NCBI GenBank assembly: GCA_902779075.1
Contig: CACZAK010000023.1
Span: 1 to 34,070, forward strand
Direction: 5' to 3'
Length of the DNA: 34,070 bases
DNA from: an uncultured bacterium
GTDB lineage: Bacteria > Verrucomicrobiota > Kiritimatiellia > RFP12 > UBA1067
Positions 8,049-17,400 of the stretch are shown here, one piece after another. Position 1 is the stretch's first letter; each line of letters begins with the position of its first letter. The translations under genes were made by a program, and so were the position numbers. A model generated the notes under the pieces. The model saw only the letters and a program-made list of their open reading frames with translations. It was not told the DNA's origin and did no database searches.

Positions 8049-9083
8049 ATGATGCAGAAGAACAACAAGTTGATGCTGGCGGCGGTCGTCGCGTGTGCGT
8101 GCATGGCTGTGTTTGCCGAACCGCCGCGCGTGGCCGGCTCTCCGTTTGCCGCGAATTCTCCATACGCGACGGACGCCTATCCAGGTTTCGACGGGCTGGA
8201 CGACATCAAGCGCCCGGAGAAGAAGGACAAGAGCTGGTTCAACTGGGTCGATCGCGAAACGCCCGCAGAACAGTACGCGCTCGCCAAGGAGCTAGAGGCC
8301 GCCGGATCGCTCCGCAAGGCTCGCCGCACCTGCGACGCGCTCGTGCGCGAATGGCCGGCCTCCGCCGAGGCACCCAGGGCCCAGCTCCGTCTCGCAAAGA
8401 TCTACGCCCGCGAGAAGGACTACGACAATGCGCTGGAGGAGCTCGAGTACCTGCTGGACTTCTATCCGGGCGAAGTCGCGTACCTTGAGCTCGTGGAGTA
8501 CCTCTACCAGCTCACGAACCTCATGGTCAAGGAGAAGAAGACGATGTTCGGCTTCTCCTTCACGTCCGACCGCATCGTGCGACAGCACTATGAATCCGTG
8601 GTGCGTCGCGCCCCGCGCGCAGCATACGTGCCGGAGGCGATGCTGAAGATCGCGGATCTCCGCGAGCAGGACAACCACTACGAGGAGGCCGTGCAGGTCT
8701 ACAACCAGCTCGTCATGAAGTTCCCGAAGACGCCCGAGGCTGATGCCGCGATCTATCTCCAGGCCAAGGCGCGAATGTGGCTCTGCCGTCGGCTGTCGTA
8801 CAACATCCCCCGCTGCGTCGACACGCAGAAATACCTCAAGATGATGATCGAGGAACACCCCCGCCACGACCGCGTCGACGAGATGAAGGAGTGGCTTGCC
8901 GAACTTGAGAAACACCTGGAGGCCGACGCCTACAGACGCGCAAAGTTCTACGACAGCAAGCAGCGCACGCCGCACGCGGCGGCTGCGGCCTGGGAGCGCT
9001 TCCTAAAGGAATATCCCTATTCACCACATGCGGACGAAGTCCGCGCGCGCATCGAAAACCTTAAGAAAGGCAATCGGCAATGA
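8049..9083 (+). CDS. BamD-like / TPR-repeat envelope protein
   Basis: 344 residues with an N-terminal export signal; VVAC within it could serve as a lipobox, but signal peptidase I cleavage after VFAEP is also possible. From about residue 75 the chain is built of tetratricopeptide-like helical pairs: the YALAKELEAAGSLRKARRTC unit, then APRAQLRLAKIYARE, VPEAMLKIADLREQ and the ending WERFLKEYPYSPHADEVR. This spacing is like BamD (YfiO), the lipoprotein of the beta-barrel assembly complex, but the protein is longer and the family is loose, so BamD-like is safer than BamD. It heads an operon with the LptE-like gene (4-base overlap), which supports an outer-membrane role. Confidence 0.75.
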   Translation: MMQKNNKLMLAAVVACACMAVFAEPPRVAGSPFAANSPYATDAYPGFDGLDDIKRPEKKDKSWFNWVDRETPAEQYALAKELEAAGSLRKARRTCDALVREWPASAEAPRAQLRLAKIYAREKDYDNALEELEYLLDFYPGEVAYLELVEYLYQLTNLMVKEKKTMFGFSFTSDRIVRQHYESVVRRAPRAAYVPEAMLKIADLREQDNHYEEAVQVYNQLVMKFPKTPEADAAIYLQAKARMWLCRRLSYNIPRCVDTQKYLKMMIEEHPRHDRVDEMKEWLAELEKHLEADAYRRAKFYDSKQRTPHAAAAAWERFLKEYPYSPHADEVRARIENLKKGNRQ

Positions 9084-9622
9084 TTAAATATGCCAGCAGG
9101 GGCCTAGCCCTCATACTTCCAATCCTCGCAATCTGCGGCTGCGCCAACTACAAGTGGACGTCAGACGTGCCGGATGAACTCCGCACGGTCGCCGTGCCGG
9201 TGTTCGAGAACCGCACGATGAGCGCGGAACTGGGGCCGATCGTCTCGCAGTACGTCCTGCGCGAGTTCCAGCGCGAGGGCACGTTCTCAATCCGGCGCTC
9301 CGGTGACTCGTCGATTGAGGTGCAGGGCTCCATCGTCAAGGCCGAGCGGCATCCTGTCTCGTTCGACCGTGCATACGGTTCGCGCGCCGACGAATACCGC
9401 TACCTCGTGACGGCGGAGGTTTCGATCATAAACAAGGACGCCGGACGCGTGCTGCTGTCGAACCGCGCCTACACGGGCGAGACGACATTCCTCGTGCAGG
9501 GCGATCTGCTCACCTCCCAGCGCAACGCCGCGCAGCGCATCGCGCATGACCTCGCGCGACAGATCGTCGATGACGTCGTCTCCTTCCCTTACGACGGCAC
9601 CGAAAAGCCGGTGAAGAAGTGA
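9080..9622 (+). CDS. lptE: LptE-like LPS-assembly lipoprotein
   Basis: 180 residues. A signal ending in ICGC places the acylated cysteine at residue 21. The mature part begins YKWTSDVPDELRTVAVPVFENRTMSAEL-like, the classic LptE start, with a later VQGSIVK strand and an alternating strand/helix pattern. LptE plugs and supports LptD in LPS insertion at the outer membrane. The ATG overlaps the upstream BamD-like gene and the stop overlaps the next GTG start, so the three genes form one transcript. The family is poorly conserved in sequence; the lipobox, length, opening and context together carry the call. Confidence 0.82.
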   Translation: MIKYASRGLALILPILAICGCANYKWTSDVPDELRTVAVPVFENRTMSAELGPIVSQYVLREFQREGTFSIRRSGDSSIEVQGSIVKAERHPVSFDRAYGSRADEYRYLVTAEVSIINKDAGRVLLSNRAYTGETTFLVQGDLLTSQRNAAQRIAHDLARQIVDDVVSFPYDGTEKPVKK

Positions 9623-10647
9623 CGCTGAGTTCTGCGGAAGGGCGCTGGCTCGCCGAACTGCAGCGGGGCATCCCGCTTTGCGCCCGTCCTTTTGAGGCGC
9701 TTGCCCGTGAACTGGACTGCGCGGAGTCCGACCTCATCGACTTCGTCGGTCGGTGTCGCGAGGCGGGGCTGGTGCGCCGTTTCGGAGCAGTGTTCGATAC
9801 GCGCCGCCTCGGCTACCGGTCCGTACTTTGCGCCGCCGCCGTGCCTCAAGACGCGCTGGACGAAGCGGCTGCGAAGATCACGCCTTTCCTCGGCGTTACG
9901 CATTGCTACCTCCGTGAAGCGGCAGGAGTGCCGCTTCCCCGAGCGGCCGCTTCTCATCCCAATCTGTGGTTCACGCTGTCATATCCTGCGGATGTGTTTG
10001 ATGCGATGGCGGACGAAATCCGCACGCGGCTTGCACCATTTGCGGTGTCTTTCCTGCCCGCGACACGCCGCTACAAGGTGGATGTCGTTTTCGGAGCCGG
10101 CACGCGAGCGCGGGAGGAGCGCACGGACGACGACACCGCACCTCTCGGCTCACGCGACCGCGCTGCCGTGGCTGCGCTGCAGGGCGATACCGAGGTGCGC
10201 CCCGACTACTTCGCCGCCATTGCCGAACGGGCGGGGATGAAGGAATGGGATATCCTCTCCACGCTGGAACTCTGGCAACGGCGGGGACGCCTAAAGCGCA
10301 TCGGCCTTCTGCTCGCGCACCGCACGGCGGGCTATGTTGCGAACGGCATGTGCTGCTGGCGTGTGGAAGGGGATACTACCGGTGCTGGGCGCGCCCTTGC
10401 CGAGCGCGACGAGGTCACGCACTGCTACGAGCGTCCATTGGCGGAGGGATTTCCCTACAATCTCTTCGCGATGGTACATGCCACGTCTCCAGAAGAGGCC
10501 CATGCGCAGCATGCCGACCTCCACCGCGTCATCGCGGCGGAGCTTGGGTACGACCCAGACACCGTCATGCTGCTCTCCACAAAGGAGTACAAAAAGACGT
10601 CCATGACGTTTTTCACCTCCTGTGCCACGCCTTTTGGGGGTGTCTAG
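9619..10647 (+). CDS. Fused siroheme decarboxylase AhbA-AhbB (Lrp/AsnC fold)
   Basis: 342 residues made of two homologous halves, each an Lrp/AsnC-type unit: a winged-helix part followed by a ferredoxin-like part. Half 1 has LVRRFGAVFDTRRLGYRS and later GVTHCYLRE. Half 2 has RGRLKRIGLLLAHRTAGY, VTHCYERP and FPYNLFAMVHA. These are hallmarks of siroheme decarboxylases AhbA/AhbB (and NirD/L/G/H), which remove two acetate carboxyls from siroheme on the way to heme or heme d1. Normally two separate subunits form a heterodimer; here they are fused. The GTG start overlaps the LptE stop. No other heme gene lies in the window, and the link with envelope genes looks incidental. An Lrp-type regulator is the alternative, but the conserved HCYxR segments favour the enzyme. 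Confidence 0.85.
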   Translation: MTLSSAEGRWLAELQRGIPLCARPFEALARELDCAESDLIDFVGRCREAGLVRRFGAVFDTRRLGYRSVLCAAAVPQDALDEAAAKITPFLGVTHCYLREAAGVPLPRAAASHPNLWFTLSYPADVFDAMADEIRTRLAPFAVSFLPATRRYKVDVVFGAGTRAREERTDDDTAPLGSRDRAAVAALQGDTEVRPDYFAAIAERAGMKEWDILSTLELWQRRGRLKRIGLLLAHRTAGYVANGMCCWRVEGDTTGAGRALAERDEVTHCYERPLAEGFPYNLFAMVHATSPEEAHAQHADLHRVIAAELGYDPDTVMLLSTKEYKKTSMTFFTSCATPFGGV

Positions 10648-10651
10648 GTGG

Positions 10652-11806
10652 CTACCTTGCGCTGCGCGAAGGGGCGTGGCCGAAGTAGCCGTGGTAGGTA
10701 CGGCAGAAATACTTCTGGTCGGTGAAGCCCGTGCGCAGGGCGATTTCGCTTATGCGCATCTTCTTGTACGAAGTGAGCAGCCGCTGCGCCTCGCGCATCT
10801 TCACCGTCAGGATGTAACGGCCGGGGCTCATGCCGATCCGGCGTGTGAACATTTTCTGGAGGGCTGTGTGCGACACGCCGGAGACCTTGATGAGGTCTCT
10901 TGCCGAGAGGGGGCGGGTCATGTTGACGTCTATGTGGACGAGCACCTTCACAAGCCAGAGCGGATCCAGCGGATAGGTCAGTGTCGATTCACGCACGATC
11001 AGCTCGCCGGGTTTGATGTAGGTCACGGGAGGAGCCTTCTGCCGCTTCGTGCGTTTCTCGATGAGGTCGTCAAGGGCCTGGGCGGCGGCATACCCCACGC
11101 CAAAGGCGTTGGGATTGATGCTAGAAAGCGGCACCGAGGCGCATGAGCAGAGGACGGTATCGTTGTCCACGCCCATGATTGCGATGTCGGACGGCACATC
11201 CCTGCCGATTTTCTGACAGATGTCCAGCACGTGGTAGGCCCTAAGGTCGTTCGCGCAGAAGAGAGCCGTGCGGGGCGGGAGCTTGGCAATCCATTCTGCC
11301 AAACGGTGGGGACTGCGGGGTTTGCGAGCCTTGTCATCGAGGATCATGTCGTCTGTCGGCAGTTCGACGGTGCGGTATTCGATGCACTTGTGCCCGGCTT
11401 TCGCAAGGGTACGTGTGAAAGCGGCGGCCAGCATGTCCGAATAACGCGTGCCACGGTACCCGCAGTAGGCAAAGTTCTTGTATTGATGAAACAGGAAATG
11501 CTCGGCGGCCATCGTGGCGATCGCGTCGTGGTCGCTGTCTACGCCGATGACGCCTGAATTGGGGTCTTGGCAGAATGCGTCCACGAGCGGCAAGCCAGAT
11601 GCTTTCAACCGCCGCATGGTGGCTGCTTCGGCTGATCGGGTGATGATGCCGTCGCATCCGGCGAGCGGGTTCTCGTCATCGGTACTGGTTAGGGGATAGA
11701 GCCGCAAGCGCCAGTCCCGGTGCTCGCGCGCGTACTGCGCGACGCCCTTGAGGAACTCGCGTCCGTATTCACCGTTGCTCTCAAAGAGAAGTGCTATTGT
11801 ATTCAT
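10652..11806 (-). CDS. XylR-type transcriptional regulator (sugar-binding plus AraC HTH)
   Basis: 384 residues. The N-terminal two thirds is a periplasmic-binding-protein-like (LacI-type) sensor: an opening IALLFESNGEYGREFLKG, GVIGVDSDHDAI and IAIMGVDNDTVLCSCA. The last 100 residues hold an AraC double helix-turn-helix (ISEIALRTGFTDQKYFCRTY). This layout matches XylR, which binds a sugar and activates or represses sugar genes. The start at 11806 has GGAG eight bases upstream and fits a near-perfect promoter; a longer in-frame opening begins upstream of the promoter's -10 region and is not used. The inducer is unknown; the rhamnosidase genes further right are possible targets, but nothing in the sequence proves it. 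The gene is convergent with AhbAB, only 4 bases apart. Confidence 0.88.
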   Translation of the reverse strand: MNTIALLFESNGEYGREFLKGVAQYAREHRDWRLRLYPLTSTDDENPLAGCDGIITRSAEAATMRRLKASGLPLVDAFCQDPNSGVIGVDSDHDAIATMAAEHFLFHQYKNFAYCGYRGTRYSDMLAAAFTRTLAKAGHKCIEYRTVELPTDDMILDDKARKPRSPHRLAEWIAKLPPRTALFCANDLRAYHVLDICQKIGRDVPSDIAIMGVDNDTVLCSCASVPLSSINPNAFGVGYAAAQALDDLIEKRTKRQKAPPVTYIKPGELIVRESTLTYPLDPLWLVKVLVHIDVNMTRPLSARDLIKVSGVSHTALQKMFTRRIGMSPGRYILTVKMREAQRLLTSYKKMRISEIALRTGFTDQKYFCRTYHGYFGHAPSRSAR

Positions 11807-11837
11807 AGATATCTCCATGCTTTCAGAAACGCGCAAC

Positions 11838-11866
11838 ATTATACTGTATTTACTCCTCACAGTCAA
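11838..11866 (-). promoter_or_regulatory. Sigma-70-type promoter of the XylR-type gene
   Basis: On the minus strand TTGACT (11861-11866) and TATAAT (11838-11843) are separated by 17 bases, a near-consensus promoter about 32 bases before the ATG. Confidence 0.7.
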
Positions 11867-11947
11867 TCGGTAAATTTGCTATTTTTGCGATTGGTGAAAG
11901 AGGGAGTGAATGCGGCACCCCCGGGATGCCAGAATCTAATCGGTAAA
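11865..11947. repeat. Direct repeats in the xylR/DUF1508 intergenic region
   Basis: AATCGGTAAA occurs at 11865-11874 and 11938-11947, with looser relatives (ATTGGTGAAA near 11890, AATTGGTGTAA near 11998). The first copy overlaps the -35 box of the regulator gene. They could be binding sites for the XylR-type protein. Confidence 0.3.
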
Positions 11948-11977
11948 ATTCTTCAGCACGGAGTCTGACGATTTTGC

Positions 11978-11983
11978 TATAAT
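11978..11983 (+). promoter_or_regulatory. -10 box of the DUF1508 gene
   Basis: TATAAT, 73 bases before the ATG at 12057. The predicted leader contains a symmetrical TGCGCA-ATTG-TGCGCA element (12012-12027) that could be an operator or RNA hairpin. Confidence 0.5.
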
Positions 11984-12056
11984 ACAAGCCGCACCGTAAT
12001 TGGTGTAACTTTGCGCAATTGTGCGCACTGTTAGGTAAAAAAACAAGGAGTAAAAA

Positions 12057-12428
12057 ATGGCCACATTCGAAGTCAAGAAGTCCGGTGACGGTGAGATGTT
12101 CAATCTCAAGGCGGGTAACGGCGAGGTTATAGGCACGTCGGAAGTCTATAACAGCCGTGCCTCACTTGAAAACGGCATCGCAAGCGTCAAGAAGAATGCG
12201 CCGGAAGCGCCCATCGAGAATCAGACTGTCGAGAATTTCGAGAAGAAGACATGCCCGAAGTTCGAGGTGTTCACCGACAAGGCTGGCAAAGCGCGCTTCA
12301 GGCTCAAGGCTCGCAACGGCGAGATCATTCTTGCCAGCCAGGGCTATGCCAGCAACCAGAGCTGCCTCGCGGGCATTGAATCCGTGAAGAAGAATGCCGC
12401 CGAGGCGACTATTACCGAAATCGCCTAA
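12057..12428 (+). CDS. DUF1508 (YegP-like) tandem-repeat protein
   Basis: 123 residues consisting of two copies of the about 50-residue DUF1508 module: residues 2-50 (FEVKKSGDGEMFNLKAGNGEVIGTSEVY, then IASVKKNAPEA) and residues 65-120 (FEVFTDKAGKARFRLKARNGEIILASQGY, then IESVKKNAAEA). YegP-like proteins are small, cytoplasmic and often highly expressed; their function is not settled. A good AAGGAG ribosome-binding site precedes the ATG. It stands divergent from the XylR-type gene, with promoters for both in the 250-base gap, and is followed by a strong hairpin. Confidence 0.9.
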   Translation: MATFEVKKSGDGEMFNLKAGNGEVIGTSEVYNSRASLENGIASVKKNAPEAPIENQTVENFEKKTCPKFEVFTDKAGKARFRLKARNGEIILASQGYASNQSCLAGIESVKKNAAEATITEIA

Positions 12429-12466
12429 CTGCCTAAATCCATCATTCAGGCTTTGAGCGATTCATC

Positions 12467-12493
12467 GAACGGCCGCAGTAAACGCGGCCGTTC
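12467..12493 (+). terminator. Strong hairpin after the DUF1508 gene
   Basis: GAACGGCCGC (12467-12476) pairs perfectly with GCGGCCGTTC (12484-12493) around a 7-base loop. There is no U-tract on either side, so it may be a U-less terminator, a processing site or an mRNA stabiliser. It ends 20 bases before the next ATG. Confidence 0.5.
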
Positions 12494-12513
12494 ATGTGCT
12501 CCAGAGGAAACAG

Positions 12514-13458
12514 ATGAGGAAAACTATCATGACATGTGCGGCGCTGGCGGCTGTTGTAGCCTCGTCCGCCGCAGAGCCGGTGCGCCGGATTGTGCTTTCC
12601 GACGAGTCGCGCGGGCGCATCCACTACTACGATTCGTCCGATCCATCCAAGTGCTTCTTCGTGAAAGCAGAGAAGACCACGTGGGACATGCAGCGCGTCG
12701 GCGCGGCGGAGCCGGGGAAGATCGGTCGGTACCGGTACGTGTGCCGTAATGGGTTCAAGGTCGTTGACCTGGACGAACGCCGCGACGTGGACGAGTTCCG
12801 CCATCCCTCCCTGGCCGGCATATCCTCCGTCAGCTCGCTCCCTGACGGCGGTTTCATCGCGAGCGTCAACCCGCGCGGCACCAAGACCAATCCCAAAACC
12901 CGTTCCGTACTGCTGCGGAGGTTCTCCAAGGACCGCCGTCTGGTCGCCACCTACACCTGCTCGGGTATCTTCAATGCCCGCACCATGACGCTTCTCCCTG
13001 GTGGGGAAGAGGCCCTGATCGCCCACGAGAAGGGATTCTCTCGCGTCCGCATCCCCCGCGAGGACCGCGACATGGAAGTTACGGAGATGAAGCACTTCAA
13101 GATGCCGCATAGCCGCAACATGTACCACGCCGTCCCCGCGCGCGACGGGAAAGGCTACTGGACCGGTGCCGGATACGCGGTTGAGGCCGTGCGGTACGAT
13201 TCGGACGGCAAGGTCCAGAAGGTGTGGCCTGTCGCGCCTTCCGACGGCAAGAAGGGCTACTTCATCGCGGAAGTGCGGGAACTTTCCAACGGGCACCTCA
13301 TGGTTGCCAACTGGACCGGACACGGCGCCGCCGATTCAAAACGCGGCTGGCAGCTGATTGAATTCGACGAGTCCGGAAAAATCGCGTGGACCCTCTACGA
13401 TCCCGAACGCTTCGGCTCGATACACGGTTTCATCCTGCTTGAAGCGCCCGGGCTGTGA
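12514..13458 (+). CDS. Secreted beta-propeller-like protein, function unknown
   Basis: 314 residues with a clear Sec signal (MRKTIMTCAALAAVVASSAA). The mature part contains repeated short strands of the type found in propeller proteins with PQQ-like or NHL-like blades: SSLPDGGFIASVN, MTLLPGGEEALIAHE, VRELSNGHLMVANW and WQLIEFDESGKIAWTLYD. The DGGxIAS and NGHLMVAN motifs also occur in arylsulfotransferase-like propellers, but no catalytic residues can be assigned. It should act in the periplasm or outside the cell. The start at 12514 has AGAGGAAA upstream; a GTG at 12496 is in frame but inside the hairpin region. Specific function not recognised. Confidence 0.75.
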   Translation: MRKTIMTCAALAAVVASSAAEPVRRIVLSDESRGRIHYYDSSDPSKCFFVKAEKTTWDMQRVGAAEPGKIGRYRYVCRNGFKVVDLDERRDVDEFRHPSLAGISSVSSLPDGGFIASVNPRGTKTNPKTRSVLLRRFSKDRRLVATYTCSGIFNARTMTLLPGGEEALIAHEKGFSRVRIPREDRDMEVTEMKHFKMPHSRNMYHAVPARDGKGYWTGAGYAVEAVRYDSDGKVQKVWPVAPSDGKKGYFIAEVRELSNGHLMVANWTGHGAADSKRGWQLIEFDESGKIAWTLYDPERFGSIHGFILLEAPGL

Positions 13459-13510
13459 CCTGGGACGCCATGCGCTGATTGCGAGAATGTTTCTACGCAT
13501 CGGCGGATAA

Positions 13511-13521
13511 TATGGTATACT
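13511..13521 (+). promoter_or_regulatory. Extended -10 promoter of the GDPD-rhamnosidase genes
   Basis: TATGGTATACT, 31 bases before the ATG at 13553; it probably drives the glycerophosphodiesterase and the two glycoside hydrolases behind it. Confidence 0.65.
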
Positions 13522-13552
13522 TGTCGTGTTGCATCTACAAGAAAGGTCTAAT

Positions 13553-14449
13553 ATGAACACGACATCTACCAAATACGCGCTCTGCGCGATTTCCCTCGGC
13601 GGGCTTCTCGCAGGCTGCTCGACCGTCTCAAAACCCGGCCCCGCCCTCGATACCTTCATCTCGCACCGCGGTGAGTCCGTCGACGCGCCGGAGAACACGC
13701 TTCCCGCGTACAAGACCGCCGTGGAGCGCGGTTTCGGCTTCGAGTGCGACATCTACCTCTCTGCCGACAAGCGCGTGTTCACGTTCCACGATAGGACGCT
13801 CACCCGCACATCGGGCGGCGTCAACAAGAAGAACTGCAATGACGCCACATGGGCCGAAGTGTCGAAGCTCGATGTCGGCAACTGGGGTAAGTGGAAGGGT
13901 TCGGAGTTCGCCGGGACGCGTCCCGCTCTCCTGGAGGAGGTGCTGGAGCTCACCCGCGACGGGCGCTGGCTGTACATTGACGTGAAGTCGAAGACATCCG
14001 AGATCGTCCCGCACGTCAAGGCGATCTTCGCGAAGCAGACGAGGGCCAATCCGAAGAACACCCTCTTCCTTTGCGGTTCGGTGGAGTGCGGCAAGGCGTT
14101 CAAGAAGCTGATGCCGGAATACAAGGTTCTGTCCTGCCTGAACTGCTGCAAGGGCTGGAAGAAAGACGCACCGCCCGAACCGGTCGAGAACATCATCGCC
14201 ACGACGCGGGCGATGGGCGCGGACGGCGTCGACCTCCGGTTTATCCGGGACGTGACCACGCCGGAGTACATGCAGGCGATCAAGGACGCCGGACTTGAAC
14301 TGCACGTCTGGACCATCGACGACCTCGACGACGCCGTGGAGGCGTTCAAGCGCGGCGCGCAGACCGTGACCACCAACTGCGCCAAGAAGCTGTTGGATGA
14401 ATACAACGCCTCACAGTCCGGCGGCAACACCGCTCCGGGCGGCAAGTGA
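13553..14449 (+). CDS. Glycerophosphodiester phosphodiesterase lipoprotein
   Basis: 298 residues with lipobox LLAGC (Cys22), so it is probably membrane-anchored. The GDPD fold is clear: SHRGESVDAPENT (His38, Arg39), FECDIYLSADKRVFTFHD (Glu64, Asp66, His79), then VDLRFIRD and HVWTIDD near the end. The family hydrolyses glycerophosphodiesters to glycerol 3-phosphate and an alcohol, using a metal. A cysteine pair in LSCLNCCKGW is an unusual addition. A TTG in the same frame at 13526 is possible, but ATG 13553 has AGAAAGG upstream. It overlaps or abuts the rhamnosidase gene, suggesting one transcript. Confidence 0.92.
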   Translation: MNTTSTKYALCAISLGGLLAGCSTVSKPGPALDTFISHRGESVDAPENTLPAYKTAVERGFGFECDIYLSADKRVFTFHDRTLTRTSGGVNKKNCNDATWAEVSKLDVGNWGKWKGSEFAGTRPALLEEVLELTRDGRWLYIDVKSKTSEIVPHVKAIFAKQTRANPKNTLFLCGSVECGKAFKKLMPEYKVLSCLNCCKGWKKDAPPEPVENIIATTRAMGADGVDLRFIRDVTTPEYMQAIKDAGLELHVWTIDDLDDAVEAFKRGAQTVTTNCAKKLLDEYNASQSGGNTAPGGK

Positions 14450-14481
14450 TTTCCCAAGAACAGAAACAAAGGCACGAAAAC

Positions 14482-17400
14482 ATGAACTACAAGACACTGA
14501 CTCTCGCGGCGGCAACCGCGTTCGCGTTCGCCCTGCCGCTTGGCGCCCTCACGCTTGAAGAGGGCTTCAAGGCTCCGCCCCGCTCGGCGAAGCCGCACAC
14601 GTGGTACCACATGATGAACGGCAACGTCACGAAGGAGGGCATCACCTGCGACTTCGAGGCGCTCGCCAGGGCCGGCATCGGCGGCGTCCAGATGTTCGAC
14701 GCCGGATGCGCCATCCCGCCCGGCCCGCTGAAGTTCAACTCCGACGCTTGGTTCGACATGTTCGCCCACGCCCACAAGGAGGCGAAGCGCCTCGGCCTCG
14801 AGATCTGCATCCCCAACTGCTCCGGCTGGTCCAGCTCCGGCGGCCCCTGGAACCCGCCCGCGAACGGTATGAAGGTGACGGTGTTCACTGAAACCGCCGC
14901 CAAGGGCCCCTCGAAGTTTTCCGGCACGCTGCCGCGTACGAAAAAGGACAACGGCTTCTACGCGGACATCGCCGTCCTCGCCTACCCCACGCCGGCACCC
15001 GGCGCCGCGCTTTCCTCGCTCTCCGTGAAGATCGGCCTCTCCCGCGGCCCGGTCGTCCGCGACACGAAGGAGTACGACCGCTCCAAGACCGTCTCCAAGG
15101 CCGGCATAATCGACCTCACGGCGAAGATGAAGAAGGACGGCTCGCTCGACTGGGACGTTCCCGTCGGCGACTGGACGATCCTCCGCATCGGCTACATCTG
15201 CAACGGCCGCTGCAACCACCCCGCCTCGCAGATGGGGCGCGGCCTTGAGGTGGACAAGCTCTCCGCCTCGGCCATGGACTACCACTTCGAGCAGTACGTC
15301 GCCCGCCTCTGCCGCTCCCTCGGCATCGAGCCGGGCAAGATCGGCGAGACCGGATTCAACAACATTCTGGTAGATAGCTATGAAGTGGGCTGCCAGAACT
15401 GGACGCAGAACCTCGACAAGACCTTCGAGGCGCGCATGGGCTATTCGCTCAAGCCGTATCTGCCCGTCTTCGCCGGCCGCGTCGTCGAGTCCGTAAACGA
15501 GACCGAGCGCTTCCTCGAGGACTTCCGCCGCGTCCTCGCCGACCTCTTCGCCGAGAACTACGCCGGCCGCCTGACGCAGCTCTGCCACAAGTACGGCCTC
15601 CTCTGCTCCATCGAGCCGTACGGCAGCAGCAACGCCGACGACCTCCAGTACGGGCAGGACGTGGACGTGCCCATGGCCGAGTTCTGGAGCCGCGTCGACG
15701 CCAACGGCCGGAACGTCGGCAACACCGGCAACTCGCGCTTCGCCTCCTACCTCGCCCACGTCTGGGGCCGCCGCTACGCGGCCACCGAGTCGTTCACCGC
15801 CTCCCCCGGCTCCGGCGGACGCTGGAAGACCACGCCCTACTCCATCAAGGCGCAGGGCGACCGCGTCTATTCCGAGGGCATCAACCGCATCATCTACCAC
15901 CGCTTCGTACACCAGCCCTGGCCCGGGAACAAGTACGTGCCCGGCATGACGATGGGCCGCTGGGGCATGCACCTCGACCGCACGCAGACGTGGTGGCCGC
16001 TCGCCGGCGAATGGTTCCGCTACCAGACCCGCTGCCAGTGGATGCTGCAGGAGGGCCGCTTCGCGGCGGACGTGCTGTACTGGTGCGGCGAGGCCGCCCC
16101 CAACTCCGGCAAGGCTCACGTGTCGCTGCCGCCGGGATACAGCTGGGACATCTGCGCCACCAAGGCCGTCGAGATGCTGAAGGTGCGGAACGGCAAGGTG
16201 GTGACGCCCGGCGGCGTGGAGTACGAGATCCTCGTGCTTCCCTCGTCCGGCGCGTCCATCGCGCGCACGGAGGGCGTCGTCGACGCCGGAGGGTCGGACG
16301 GCACGATGAGCGAGCGCATGGTCAGGAAAATCGGCGAGCTCGTGGACGCGGGCGCCCGCGTCGTGGCGCCGTCCCGTCCTAACCGCGCGCCGGGCCTCGC
16401 CGCCGGACCCGACGCCGACGCGCGCCTGCGCGCCGCCGTGAAGGAGGTGTGGGCCAAGGGCGTGATGGAATGCAGCGCCGCCGATGCGCTGAAGCGCCTC
16501 GGCGTGAAGCCCGACTTCGCGACCGAGACGCCCGGCGTCTCGTGGATCCACCGCACCGGCACGGCGGGCTCCGCCGCCGGCGCCGACTGGTACTTCGTCG
16601 CGCTCGGCAACGAGACGAACGCCACGTTTGAGGCGTCCTTCCGCCAGACCGGACGCATCCCCGAGGTGTGGGATGCCGAAATCGGCTGCGTCCGCGACGC
16701 TCCCGTCTGGCGCGAGGAAAACGGGCGCACCGTCGTCACGCTCGACTTCAGGCCCAGCGGCTCCGCGTTCGTCGTGTTCCGCCGGCCCGCCGCCGCGCCG
16801 CATGCGACAGGCGTGAAGGCCGTCGTCTCCGCGCGTCCCGATCCGGCTCTGCCCGAAAAGGGTCATACGCTCGTCATCAAGAAAGCCGTGTACGGCGTGT
16901 TCAGCGGCTCGGAGCGTCCGGAGTGCGCGAACGTGACGAAGCTCATCAAGCCCAGAACCACGGTGAAGGTGAACAACGACGCGATGGGCGGAGATCCCTC
17001 GTTCGGCAAGGTCAAGCAGCTCGAGGTGCGCTACGTAGTCGGCGGCGAAACCCGTCGTGATGTCGTCGCCGAGGGCTCGATCTACCGTCTGCCGAGAGAA
17101 GCAAAAGTCGTCGGCGCGTGGTACGGCGTGATCGATCCGGCGTGGGAGCCGCCGGCGGGCGAGACCACTGTCGATGTCACGGCCAAGCTCGCCTCGCTCG
17201 TGAAGGACGGCGCGATCGACGTGACGGTGGAGAACGAGCTCGCCGGACGCGACCCGCTCTTCAGGACGCCGAAGAAGATGATCGTAACCTATGTGTACGA
17301 CGGCACGGAGACGACCGCGACGTTCGCGGAACATGACACCTTCAAGCTCCCGGTCGCCAAGCTCGTGCCCCCGCCGCCGCCGACATGGGAATGGCGCGAC

